Assembly (NCBI RefSeq): GCF_010907035.1
Contig: NZ_QUMK01000035.1
Span: 1 to 54,378, forward strand
Reading direction: 5' to 3'
Source of the DNA: Rhodopseudomonas sp. BR0M22
GTDB lineage: Bacteria > Pseudomonadota > Alphaproteobacteria > Rhizobiales > Xanthobacteraceae
DNA: 54,378 nucleotides
The translations under genes and the position numbers were made by a program. Below, piece after piece: positions 1 to 8,341 of the stretch (positions are counted from its first letter, which is position 1; the number at the start of each line of letters is the position of its first letter). A model generated the notes under the pieces. It had not been told where the DNA came from and searched no databases. It saw only the letters and a list, made by a program, of their open reading frames with translations.

Positions 1-1
1 C

Positions 2-109
2 AGAAAGCATGTCGAACGCCTCAACAACACTCCGCGCAAATGCCTGGACTTCAGAACGCCCGCCGAGGCATTCTCCAAACTCAAATCAACCGTTGCACTT
101 CAACCGTGA
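2..109 (+). mobile_element. IS30-family transposase, 3' end (partial)
   Basis: The open frame runs in from the window edge and ends at TGA 107-109. Its residues (VERLNNTPRKCLDFRTPAEAF) are the typical C-terminus of IS30-family transposases. Only the last 35 codons are present. The same peptide is encoded at the right end of the window on the minus strand. Positions 1-117 match the reverse complement of 54144-54260 with one difference (T at 10, C in the right copy), so these are two distinct copies. The element's end must lie at or just before 117, where the match stops. Confidence 0.85.
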
Positions 110-117
110 ATCCATCC

Positions 118-340
118 CTCACCCCAGCGGCCTCTGCCGCCACCTTCACCGCAACGGGCGATCCACTCCGCAACACCGACCAGCTTCGCCGATCACCCGG
201 TGCTCGACATACGCCGACCGGCACAAAAGCCGCCGAGTCTCCAACTGCAGCTAGATGAAAGGTCAGTGGCAGGTCAGTCCCTCCCCATCTGGCCGGACTA
301 TAACTCCAACTGCAGGAAAAACTCAGCGGCAGGTCAGAGG
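118..340 (+). mobile_element. Probable IS3-family remnant (transposase C-terminus and element end)
   Basis: From 118 a frame ending at TGA 256-258 reads LTPAASAATFTATGDPLRN, then QLRRSP and a TAAR end. I recognise this as resembling the C-terminus of IS3-family OrfB transposases of rhizobia. Behind it are two imperfect direct copies of a motif beginning TCCAACTGCAG and ending GGCAGGTCAG (about 239-277 and 305-337), which resembles the terminal region of such elements. The IS30 end abuts this frame directly, which suggests IS30 inserted into the older IS3 copy. The family call is from memory of the motif and is moderately uncertain. Confidence 0.5.
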
Positions 341-486
341 TCAGGCAATTGAAGGTTCAGTCTCACTGCAGCGTAACCGCTGAGGCTCTGACTGTGGCTC
401 GGTCAACATTCAGTGGAAGCTCAAATCCAACAGGAGCGAGAACATCCGGAGCCGCCGCGAACGGACTCAGCTTCTAGCTGTCTTTG

Positions 487-503
487 GCAAATGCTGTATT
501 TGC
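487..503. terminator. Small hairpin downstream of the ECF sigma gene
   Basis: GCAAAT and ATTTGC form a 6-bp inverted repeat around a 5-nt loop, about 75 bp beyond the stop of the minus-strand sigma factor gene. It has no clear T-run, so it is only a weak terminator candidate. The rest of 341-577 holds no convincing gene. Confidence 0.2.
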
Positions 504-577
504 GAGCAACATCGATCGTGCGTCTTAGCCGTACCGATGATCAATCGCGGCAGGAGCGCTCTGAACGGGCGCGAGAG

Positions 578-1078
578 TTAAATAGTCTCACGCCGTTGCC
601 GCCAAGTCCGGCAGAATTCGAGAGCGGAGATCATCTCCTTCTCCACGGTCGAGACAGAGATGTTCAGGCTGCGCGCGATCTGCGGATAGGTCATGCCGTC
701 GACCTTGCTCAGCAAAAAGATCCGCTGGGTGCGCACCGGCAACGTCTGCAGCGCACGTAGCAGCGCGTCGAGATCCAGCCGGCTCGCCACCGCATCTTCG
801 GGGTCCACCACGCCGGTCTGCAACTGCTCCGACGAAACATTGCTGGCATAAGAGGCGCGGACGCGTTCTGCCCGGATCGTGTCGCAAGCGAGATTGCGCG
901 CGGTCGTGACGACGAGTCCGACGTCCCGTTCGGTCACCTTGCGATTCATCAACTTGATGAACGTCTCGTGGACGACGTCTTCCGCAGTATGCGCATTGCC
1001 GGTGATGCGACGCACCATCCGTTTGAGCTGGCCCTGCTCCGCTCCAAATATACTGAGCAGTTCTGTCGCAGACGACAT
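578..1078 (-). CDS. FecI-like ECF sigma factor (siderophore-responsive)
   Basis: This 166-aa protein has the two-domain layout of ECF sigma factors. Region 2 carries the HTAEDVVHETFIKLMNRK segment. Region 4 carries LPVRTQRIFLLSKVDGMTYPQIARSL followed by the recognition helix around ISVSTVEKEMISALEFCR, typical of the FecI group. In this family the sigma factor is controlled by an inner-membrane FecR and an outer-membrane receptor with an N-terminal signalling domain. Both are present here (12029-13018 and 13117-15348), but about 11 kb away, past the biosynthesis operon. The start at 1078 has GGGGAT just upstream. In-frame starts at 1099 and 1237 would lengthen the protein with residues outside the family's usual length. 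The gene is divergent from asbA. Confidence 0.85.
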   Translation of the reverse strand: MSSATELLSIFGAEQGQLKRMVRRITGNAHTAEDVVHETFIKLMNRKVTERDVGLVVTTARNLACDTIRAERVRASYASNVSSEQLQTGVVDPEDAVASRLDLDALLRALQTLPVRTQRIFLLSKVDGMTYPQIARSLNISVSTVEKEMISALEFCRTWRQRRETI

Positions 1079-1353
1079 GAGATCCCCATCGTAGCGCATC
1101 AGCCCCGACCGAACGCCAAGCGTCCGAAGTAACCACCGAGACGATCGCGACGAAATTCGAAGCTCGGAGGCATTACCGCCGGTCATTCTTCTAACCGCAT
1201 TCCTCGCGGATCTGTCAACGCCGCCCGGTCTTTGCAATCGATGATTGGTTGAATTCTAAACAATGCACCCGGCTACGATTACGGGGTTGGGCGCTGTCGA
1301 CCGTTGAACCCATACGGCCCAGCAAGTCGGGCCGCTATGCGGAAGACATACCG

Positions 1354-3135
1354 ATGCCCGAATCCATGCGCGAGATCGCCGAACGCGCTACGTTCCAAAG
1401 CTTTGCCAATTGCTACCGGCGCGAAATCGACCCCGGAATGCCCTGTCAGGAACGGCCGGGGTGCGGGGATCGGCGGACCTACGTCGAGTGGTCCTGTCCG
1501 ATGTCGGCTGCGACATTACGCGCCGAAATCGAACGGGAGTCGCTGTGCGGTCCGCTCCGCTTCGGGCGCGTCTTCATTTGCCGAGCACCGGAAAATGCCT
1601 GGCATGAGATCGCACCGCTGCGCGCGCTCTATCTGATGGTGCAGGAATGCTATTCTGGAATCGGCGCCGCACGGACGAAAACGCTGCGCAATGAGGAGGT
1701 AGAGCTGCTTGGCCGCGTACTCGCGAGCTATCAGTGCATTGCCGAAAGCCTGCAGCGGTCATCCGGGGAGGCAGGCCGAACCTTCCTCGACGGCGAACAG
1801 AGCCTGATATTCGGGCATTGGCTGCACCCGACGCCGAAGAGTCGGCAAGGCATGACCGATTGGCAGAAGCCTGCTTATGCGCCGGAGCATCATGGCCGAT
1901 TTCCGCTCACATACTTCGCCGTCGACGCTGCGTTGTTACGTCACGGTGGTACCGAAGACATTTCCGTCTCTGACATTATCGAGACACTCCTCCCGGTGGC
2001 CGATCGCCCGACCTTGCGTCCCGGCGAAGCCCTTCTGCCCCTCCATCCGCTGCAGGCAGAAGCCGTGATGCTCGATCCCGACATCGCCGACCTCGCCAGG
2101 CAAGGCCGGCTTCGCCGCCTCGGTTCGTTCGGGGCGGAGTTCTCGCCGACGTCCTCGGTCCGCACGCTGTACAGCCCGGAGATTCCGTGGATGCTGAAAT
2201 TCTCCCTGCCGGTACGGATCACCAATTCCTTGCGGATCAATCGGATGCCCGAACTCGAGGCCGGGGTCGCAATGTCGCGGTTGTTTGCGCGCACCGATTT
2301 CCTGGCGCGCCATCCTTGCTTCCGCCTGATCCGCGATCCAGCCTACCTGACGCTCGCGCTTCCCGGCCGCACCGAGAGTGGGTTCGAAGTCATCTTCCGC
2401 GAGAATCCATTCACAGCGGGCAACGAGAGCAAGGGCATCACGATCGCGGCCCTGACCGCCGATCCTCCGCCTTGCGCGCGCTCACGGCTCGACCTGTTGG
2501 TGCGCGACCATGCTGCGCAGCAAGGCGTGCCAGTGGCGAGCGCTGCCCGGCAATGGTTCTCGGCCTATCTCGATTGCGCGCTGGACCCGCTCGTCAAGCT
2601 CTATGACGAACTGGGCGTGGCCTTGGAAGCGCATCAGCAGAACGTCCTGCTCGACGTCTCGGCCGGGCTGCCGACCGCGTCCTATTATCGGGACAATCAG
2701 GGCTTCTACCTGTCCAATGCCCATCGCGATCGGCTGGTCGCGCTGGTGCCGGACACCGCCGAGATCGGCGGCTTGTATTTTGACGATCGCGTGATCCAGG
2801 AGCGCTTTGCCTATTACCTAATCGTCAATCAGCTCTGCTCGGTGATCGCCCGCATGGGGCAGGATCGACTGATCGACGAAGAAGCATTGCTGATTATGTT
2901 GCGCGATCGCCTCAACGATTTGGCGCACGAACTCGGCGGCGTCGGACGCGACTTCGCCATCGGCATTGTCGAGCGTCCGACTGTTGCCGCGAAGGCCAAT
3001 CTGCTGACACGGATGTTCGACATCGACGAGCTGGAGGCCGAGGACGGCCGCGCGATCTATGTGCAGTTGGCAAATCCGCTGTTCGGCAATCGCCGTCCGG
3101 CGCGACGGGGAGAAGCTCGTGTCGCTTCCCGGTGA
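1354..3135 (+). CDS. asbA: NIS siderophore synthetase, AsbA-like (IucA/IucC family)
   Basis: This 593-aa protein is an NRPS-independent siderophore synthetase. It shows the family motifs LLPLHPLQ, SPTSSVRTL, KFSLPVRITNSLRIN (ATP/citrate site) and EAHQQN in the C-terminal FhuF-like half. In the petrobactin pathway AsbA adenylates citrate and couples it to a polyamine (spermidine in Bacillus); the same role is inferred here from the full asb gene set downstream. The start at 1354 (MPESMREIAE) is preferred because GGAAG lies 8 nt upstream. An in-frame ATG at 1249 would add 35 residues without homology-like character. The upstream region contains TTCTAAAC at 1254-1261, which resembles half of an Irr-type iron box, but no convincing full Fur or Irr site is visible. 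The 3' end overlaps asbB. Confidence 0.88.
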   Translation: MPESMREIAERATFQSFANCYRREIDPGMPCQERPGCGDRRTYVEWSCPMSAATLRAEIERESLCGPLRFGRVFICRAPENAWHEIAPLRALYLMVQECYSGIGAARTKTLRNEEVELLGRVLASYQCIAESLQRSSGEAGRTFLDGEQSLIFGHWLHPTPKSRQGMTDWQKPAYAPEHHGRFPLTYFAVDAALLRHGGTEDISVSDIIETLLPVADRPTLRPGEALLPLHPLQAEAVMLDPDIADLARQGRLRRLGSFGAEFSPTSSVRTLYSPEIPWMLKFSLPVRITNSLRINRMPELEAGVAMSRLFARTDFLARHPCFRLIRDPAYLTLALPGRTESGFEVIFRENPFTAGNESKGITIAALTADPPPCARSRLDLLVRDHAAQQGVPVASAARQWFSAYLDCALDPLVKLYDELGVALEAHQQNVLLDVSAGLPTASYYRDNQGFYLSNAHRDRLVALVPDTAEIGGLYFDDRVIQERFAYYLIVNQLCSVIARMGQDRLIDEEALLIMLRDRLNDLAHELGGVGRDFAIGIVERPTVAAKANLLTRMFDIDELEAEDGRAIYVQLANPLFGNRRPARRGEARVASR

Positions 3136-4852
3136 CATCCCTGCCCGACCGGATGAGCGGATCGTGCGCCAGCTCATTGCCGCGGCGTTGTACGAAAATC
3201 TGTTCGGTCCTTTAGCATCGGCGGCCGCCCCGGCGCGGCCCTTCGAGTGGCGCAGTGGCAGGCAAGCCTGGCGAGCGCGCGGCCGCCTCGGCGCGTTCGG
3301 CCGGCCTCGCCTCGAGCCGGGAACGGTCGAGTGCCGAACCGGCAGCGCGTGGCGTCCGGCGTCGATCGGCGATGCGGTTGCGGCCCTTCCCGGTGGCTCG
3401 CGTGAGCGAGCGCGGCTCGCTCAGGAACTCGGTCAGACCGAGGCACTGGTGCGTTGGAATCGGCTCCATGCTCCGCGCCGCGACCGGCGACTGATGTCGT
3501 TCTCCGCACTCGACGCTGCAATCGACGAAGGGCACCCCTACCATCCCTGCTTCAAGTCGCGCACCGGTTTCGATGAGCACGACCACCGTTGTTACGGCCC
3601 CGAAGCCGGTGGCTCGTTCCAATTGGTCTGGCTCGCGGTCACCCGGGATCTCATCCATCTGTCATTGCCAGACGCCGAAGAGACGTTCTGGCAGCGTGAA
3701 CTCGGCGGCCTCGGACTCGCAGAGATCAAAGCGCGCGCGACTGCCCTCGGCCTCGAACACGGACGTTTCGGCCTGATGCCGATCCATCCATGGCAATGGC
3801 ATGATCTGTCGGCCGATCGGCTGCGTCCCCTGCTCGAGTCCGGCCGAATTCACCATCTCGGAGTCGCCGGTGACGCCTATCGCGCCAGCCAATCCGTTCG
3901 GACGCTCAGTAACGCTCAGAGCCCATGCCGGAGCAGCGTGAAGCTGTCGCTCGGCATCGTCAACACTTCGACTCGCCGCAACATCGAGGCGCATTCGGTC
4001 GCGACCGCCCCACTGCTGTCGCGTTGGCTCGACGCAGTTCTCGACGGCGACCCGCTGTTCAAAACCCGCTATCGGCTCGACATCGTCCGCGAATTTGCCG
4101 GCGCGATCGTCGATCGGGATGGTCCACTCGGGGGAGACGTCGCGGCGATCTGGCGGGAGAGCGTCGAGAGTAAGCTTGCGGATGGCGAGCGCGCAGTACC
4201 GCTCAATACGCTGATGGCGATCGAAGCAGATGGCCTGCCCTTCATCGATCCGTGGCTGCAGCGCTACGGCATCAAGCCATGGCTCGACCGATTGATCGAC
4301 GTCGCAGTGCTGCCGGTGTGGCGGCTGCTCGTCGTCCATGGCATCGCCACCGAAGCGCACGGCCAAAACATGGTGCTGGTCCACCGCGACGGCTGGCCCG
4401 AACGTCTGATCCTGCGCGACTTCCACGACAGTCTGGAGTTCGTGCCGGACTTCCTCGCCGATCCCAATCTGGCGCCGGATTTTCCAGCGCTCGATCCTCG
4501 TTATCGTCGCGCGCTGCCGAACCAGTACTATTGGATGGAACGGCCGGAGGACCTGCGCGATCTGTTCGTCGACTGCCTGTTCGTGTTCAATCTATCCGAG
4601 ATCTCGCATCTGGTGGAGAGCTTCTACGGCCTCAGCGAGGGGGCTTTCTGGCATCGGGTGTCGTTGCGTCTGGCCGCCGACATCGCCGAACACGGCCTCG
4701 GTGAGCGCGTCGCCCGTCTCGGCTTCGGCACACCTGAGATCGTGATCGAAAGCCTGCTCGCCCGAAAGCTCGGCCTGCCGGGCGACGCTCTCCAACACAA
4801 AGTCCCAAATCCACTTGCGGCCGTCGCGCCGATCGCACGGGAGTACGCATGA
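3119..4852 (+). CDS. asbB: NIS siderophore synthetase, AsbB-like
   Basis: This is a second IucA/IucC-family synthetase of 577 aa, with LMPIHPWQW, QSVRTLSNAQSP, SSVKLSLGIVNTSTRRN and EAHGQNMVLVHRDGW followed by LRDFHDSLEF. AsbB-type enzymes perform the second condensation on the citrate-polyamine intermediate in petrobactin assembly. The GTG at 3119 is preferred: GGGGAGAAG precedes it, and it overlaps the end of asbA by 17 bp, implying translational coupling. The open frame reaches back to 3059 without ribosome-binding sequence. The next gene starts within its stop (ATGA). Confidence 0.88.
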   Translation: MSLPGDIPARPDERIVRQLIAAALYENLFGPLASAAAPARPFEWRSGRQAWRARGRLGAFGRPRLEPGTVECRTGSAWRPASIGDAVAALPGGSRERARLAQELGQTEALVRWNRLHAPRRDRRLMSFSALDAAIDEGHPYHPCFKSRTGFDEHDHRCYGPEAGGSFQLVWLAVTRDLIHLSLPDAEETFWQRELGGLGLAEIKARATALGLEHGRFGLMPIHPWQWHDLSADRLRPLLESGRIHHLGVAGDAYRASQSVRTLSNAQSPCRSSVKLSLGIVNTSTRRNIEAHSVATAPLLSRWLDAVLDGDPLFKTRYRLDIVREFAGAIVDRDGPLGGDVAAIWRESVESKLADGERAVPLNTLMAIEADGLPFIDPWLQRYGIKPWLDRLIDVAVLPVWRLLVVHGIATEAHGQNMVLVHRDGWPERLILRDFHDSLEFVPDFLADPNLAPDFPALDPRYRRALPNQYYWMERPEDLRDLFVDCLFVFNLSEISHLVESFYGLSEGAFWHRVSLRLAADIAEHGLGERVARLGFGTPEIVIESLLARKLGLPGDALQHKVPNPLAAVAPIAREYA

Positions 4853-6117
4853 TTCAGGTCGGCGACAAATTCTACGATCAGGCCCTGCTGCAGGCGATGG
4901 GCGCTCGCGCCGCTGAGGCAGTCGGCCTCAATGACCGGTCCAAGCTGAGCATTGCAGTCTGCCTGTCCGATCCGGCAGAATTCCTGGCGCTGCTGCTCGC
5001 CATCCGCGATGCCGGCGCCAGCGTGCTGCCGATCCATCCGTCGACGCCGCGTGCTGCAGCGCGCCGGCTGGCAATCGACCTCGGCTGCCACCGGCTGGTG
5101 ACAGATGGGCTCGCCATCGAGGATCTCGGCGGCGAAGGTCCCGGTCCCGGCGGGCTGATGCAGACCACATCCGGCACCACTGGCGAACCGAAGCGGGTCG
5201 CCCGCAGTTGGGCTGAGATCGATCGCGAGATCGATAGCTATGTGACGACCTTCACCGCCCCGCAGGACATGACGCCGCTGATCGCATGTCCGATCACGCA
5301 TTCCTACGGACTGATCTGCGGCGTTCTGATCGGGCTCCGCCGCGGCCAGATTCCGCACATTCTCGGCACGGCCAATCCAAAATATCTCATCGCTCGCCTG
5401 CGCCAGACCAACCGGCCGCTACTGTATTCATCGCCCGCCATGCTCCACACCATCGCCCGCCTGCTGCCCGCAGGCGAGACGATCCATGCTGCGATGACGT
5501 CCGGCACCCTGCTGCCAGACCAATGGCTGATGACGATCCGAGCCCGGACGACGCATCTGTTTCAGCAATATGGCTGCTCGGAAGCCGGATGCGTGGCGAT
5601 CAACCCGAACCTGGCCGCATCGGGCGACATGGGCTTGCCGCTGCCCCATCTACGGGTCGAGGCCGGAGATGCTCGTCAGCCGCGGGAGATCGTGGTCCAC
5701 GTCGGCGACCGCGAAATCCGGACGGCCGACCTCGGCTACACCAAGGACGATGGCACATTGGTGTTCGTCGGTCGCCTCGACGACACCATCAACGTCTCTG
5801 GCCTCAACGTCTATCCAAAGGAGGTCGAGGACGTGGTGATGGCGATGCCGGGTGTGACCGACGCGGTCGTATTCCGACGTCTGGATTCTCTCGCGGGCGA
5901 GCGGGTCGCTGTGGCATTCAGCGCGGACCGCAGCATTGCGCCGGCGGAGCTGCGCGACTGGTGTATCAAGAACCTGGCTCCCCATCAGGTCCCCATGGAG
6001 ACGGTGCGCCTACCCCGGCTGCCACGGCAGGCGAACGGCAAGATCAACCGGCGAGAGATCGCCGCCTTGCATGCCGAAGGACGCCTCGCGTTTTTGGCAG
6101 AGGAGACCGCCGCGTGA
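4849..6117 (+). CDS. asbC: 3,4-dihydroxybenzoate adenylation enzyme, AsbC-like
   Basis: This 422-aa ANL-superfamily adenylating enzyme has the AMP-binding P-loop (QTTSGTTGEPKRVARS, about residues 104-119), the A5-like motif YGCSEAG, the hinge region DDTINVSGLNVYPKEVE, and the C-terminal catalytic lysine in RQANGKINRREI. It is shorter than free-standing CoA ligases (about 520 aa), as is AsbC. AsbC activates 3,4-dihydroxybenzoate and loads it on the AsbD carrier protein. It overlaps asbB by ATGA, and its TGA overlaps the GTG start of the asbD-asbE fusion (GTGA), so the three are translationally coupled. Confidence 0.88.
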   Translation: MIQVGDKFYDQALLQAMGARAAEAVGLNDRSKLSIAVCLSDPAEFLALLLAIRDAGASVLPIHPSTPRAAARRLAIDLGCHRLVTDGLAIEDLGGEGPGPGGLMQTTSGTTGEPKRVARSWAEIDREIDSYVTTFTAPQDMTPLIACPITHSYGLICGVLIGLRRGQIPHILGTANPKYLIARLRQTNRPLLYSSPAMLHTIARLLPAGETIHAAMTSGTLLPDQWLMTIRARTTHLFQQYGCSEAGCVAINPNLAASGDMGLPLPHLRVEAGDARQPREIVVHVGDREIRTADLGYTKDDGTLVFVGRLDDTINVSGLNVYPKEVEDVVMAMPGVTDAVVFRRLDSLAGERVAVAFSADRSIAPAELRDWCIKNLAPHQVPMETVRLPRLPRQANGKINRREIAALHAEGRLAFLAEETAA

Positions 6118-7424
6118 CTCGCGAGCAGATTACGGCCGCGATCCGCCAAGTGCTTGCCGAGCGGTTAAACAACCAGCATCTCGACGGCTTTGGCCCAAAA
6201 TCACGGCTGAATGCCGACCTCTATCTCGACTCGGTATTGATGCTGGACCTGCTTTTGCATCTGGAGCTCGATCACGGCATCCCCGTCCCCGAAGCGGCCG
6301 TCGCAGCGACGGCGATCGAGACAGTGAGCGATCTGGTGGAGTTGTTAGCCGGTTCTTCCCCGGCTACCTCGAGCGCCAGTGATACCGCAGTCGCGGACTC
6401 TCCTGACGTCCATGCCGACGTCTATCCGGACATCAAAGTGCATTGCGTCGTGTCGTGTCTCTGCGACGCTGTGAAGGCCGCCGGCCTCGATCATCGCCCG
6501 ATGTATTTCGGTCTTTGGGACGCCGACTTCGCCGTCTCGGACAAGCTTCAACTGCGCTATCACAGCGATCAGATCAGCCACGGCTTCTTCTGCCAATGGT
6601 TCGAGCGACTCTACGGCGTGCATGTCACCGAATGGTACGATCACTCGGCACCCAAACATGCCAATCTCGACAGGCTGATGGCTTTGGTCGCCGCCCGACA
6701 GCCGCCCGAAAGCGTGATGGTGATGTTGGACATGTTCCATCTGCCGGAGCGGGAGAACAAGTTCAACCAGAACCCATTTCCGCACTATCTGATGGTCGAA
6801 GCGACGGAGGATCCGGAGATCTGGCAGATTCGCGATCCCGACTTCCGCTGGGAGGGACCGATCGCAAAAGACCGTATCCTCAACGCCGTCGCTCAGCCGA
6901 GCGTCGCCGGCGGTTACGTATTCGATCGCCGCTCGATACGGCTGCCAACCGCCGCCGACATCGGCGACTATTTTCTGGCGTGCTTCATATCCGACGACAA
7001 TCCGCTGATCCGCCGCATCCGCGAAGTCGTCGATGCCCATCTCGGCTGCCGCGACGGCCTGCGCCTTCAGGCGCTCGGCGATGCGGTACGTGAGCTTCCC
7101 GTGCTGTCGATCCGGAAATGGGCTTACGAGCACGGCTTCGCCTTCTTCTGGCGCGAACTGGAGTTGCCGAACGACGCATTCCTGACGTGGTGCGACCGGA
7201 TCGAAGAGCTCGCGCTCGGCCTCCCGGCGTTGCATCTGAAGATCCTGCGGTTGGCCCAGACCGAGGATCGCGCCTGCGCCGCCGACATCAATCAGGCGCT
7301 GGATCACCTGGATGCTCTGGAGACCGCGATCAAGGCCAAGCTGCACGAGGTCTTCATCGCCTGGTGCGCCCTAAAAGGTCTGACCCAGGCGATGCCCCGT
7401 GAACGCCGTGTCGGTGCGCGGTGA
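6114..7424 (+). CDS. Fused aryl carrier protein and condensing protein (AsbD-AsbE fusion)
   Basis: This 436-aa protein joins two functions that are separate genes in Bacillus. Residues 1 to about 80 are an acyl/aryl carrier domain, with the phosphopantetheine-accepting serine at Ser40 in LYLDSVLML. A low-complexity linker rich in Ser/Ala/Asp (about residues 81-100) leads to an AsbE-like region (about 105-430; DUF6005 by recollection) with features such as MYFGLWDADFAVSD, SHGFFCQWFERLYG and WAYEHGFAFFWRELEL. AsbE transfers 3,4-dihydroxybenzoate from the carrier to the polyamine. The open frame extends upstream to 5286, but that part is a shadow of asbC. The GTG at 6114 overlaps the asbC stop and gives a carrier domain of normal length. 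No stop or frameshift lies between the two domains. Confidence 0.85.
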   Translation: MTREQITAAIRQVLAERLNNQHLDGFGPKSRLNADLYLDSVLMLDLLLHLELDHGIPVPEAAVAATAIETVSDLVELLAGSSPATSSASDTAVADSPDVHADVYPDIKVHCVVSCLCDAVKAAGLDHRPMYFGLWDADFAVSDKLQLRYHSDQISHGFFCQWFERLYGVHVTEWYDHSAPKHANLDRLMALVAARQPPESVMVMLDMFHLPERENKFNQNPFPHYLMVEATEDPEIWQIRDPDFRWEGPIAKDRILNAVAQPSVAGGYVFDRRSIRLPTAADIGDYFLACFISDDNPLIRRIREVVDAHLGCRDGLRLQALGDAVRELPVLSIRKWAYEHGFAFFWRELELPNDAFLTWCDRIEELALGLPALHLKILRLAQTEDRACAADINQALDHLDALETAIKAKLHEVFIAWCALKGLTQAMPRERRVGAR

Positions 7425-8341
7425 TGAAACTCTCGGTCTGCACCATCACGTTCCGCCATCACCTGCTCTGCTTCAGCGAGATCGTGGAGTGGGCACAACG
7501 CAACGGCTTCGACGGTGTCGAACTGTGGGGCGCTCACGCGCGCGGCTTGATGCGGACGCACCCGGAATACGGTGCAGACTGGATTCGCAGTTGCGGTCTG
7601 TCGGTGCCGATGCTGAGCGATTACCTGCCGACAGACGGCGACTTTGCTGACATTCGCCACCGGACCATCCAGCTCTGCCGGATCGCACAGCATTGGTCGG
7701 CGCCAAAGATCCGCACCTTCGCCGGTAACAGGCCAAGTGCCGCACTTTCGCGCGACGAGCGCAGAGCCCTGGCCCGCCGGATCGGCGAGATTGCCGGCAT
7801 CGTCCAAGATCACGGCATCCGCCTGCTGGTCGAAACACACCCGAACACGCTGGCAGACAGTGTCGAGTCGACGCTGTGCCTGTTGGCCGATGCGGATCAC
7901 CCAGGCCTCGGTATCAATTTCGATGCTTTGCATGTCTGGGAAGCAGGCGATGATCCGGTCCTGGCGCGCCGGACGCTCGCCGAATTCATCGGGCACTATC
8001 ATCTCAAGAACGTTCGATCGCGCGCCGAGCTCGGTGTGTTCGCCCCTGAGAACGTCTATTCCGCAGCCGGTTGCCGTGACGGCATGGTGCCATTGTTCGA
8101 CGGCGCGATGGACTACGATAGCTTCCTTTCGGCCTTGGCGGGCGAGACCGATGCGGAAGCGTCGCTCGAATGGTTCGGTCACGATTGCTTCGAAACCCTG
8201 GCCCGGGATCGGCTAGCCATACTCGCCCGCTCGATATCGACGAGAGGCCGCCGCGGCTCGGCGGCCACGCAGCAGGCGCGGCGGGCAGTGTCGCGTGCCG
8301 CCGGGCACGTCGCCTCTTCAAAAGGACCTTCATGTATTTGA
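7424..8341 (+). CDS. asbF: 3-dehydroshikimate dehydratase, AsbF-like
   Basis: This 305-aa TIM-barrel protein of the xylose-isomerase/AP-endonuclease-2 superfamily starts MKLSVCTITFRHHLL. Candidate metal ligands are the Glu in LLVETHPNT, the Asp and His in GINFDALHVWE, the His in GHYHLKNV and the Glu in ASLEWFGHD, spaced as in AsbF. AsbF converts 3-dehydroshikimate to 3,4-dihydroxybenzoate, supplying the catechol for the siderophore. The ATG at 7424 overlaps the preceding stop (TGATG); a GTG at 7421 is also possible. The last 30 residues are a basic Arg/Ser/Ala tail beyond the usual length, and the gene end overlaps the next gene by 10 bp. Confidence 0.88.
   Translation: MKLSVCTITFRHHLLCFSEIVEWAQRNGFDGVELWGAHARGLMRTHPEYGADWIRSCGLSVPMLSDYLPTDGDFADIRHRTIQLCRIAQHWSAPKIRTFAGNRPSAALSRDERRALARRIGEIAGIVQDHGIRLLVETHPNTLADSVESTLCLLADADHPGLGINFDALHVWEAGDDPVLARRTLAEFIGHYHLKNVRSRAELGVFAPENVYSAAGCRDGMVPLFDGAMDYDSFLSALAGETDAEASLEWFGHDCFETLARDRLAILARSISTRGRRGSAATQQARRAVSRAAGHVASSKGPSCI

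Noticed and set aside
413-760. 115-aa plus-strand open frame
   Set aside because: It overlaps the 3' end of the sigma factor gene in antisense, has no ribosome-binding site and shows no recognisable family.
1254-1261. Irr/ICE-like half site TTCTAAAC upstream of asbA
   Set aside because: Only one half matches and no second half is present at the expected spacing, so it was not listed as an operator.
1249-1353. Longer asbA start
   Set aside because: No ribosome-binding site precedes 1249 and the added residues lack family character; 1354 has GGAAG at good spacing.
5286-6113. Upstream extension of the AsbD-AsbE frame
   Set aside because: This part is an out-of-frame shadow of asbC, Arg/Pro/Ser-rich. 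The GTG at 6114 overlapping the asbC stop gives a normal carrier domain.
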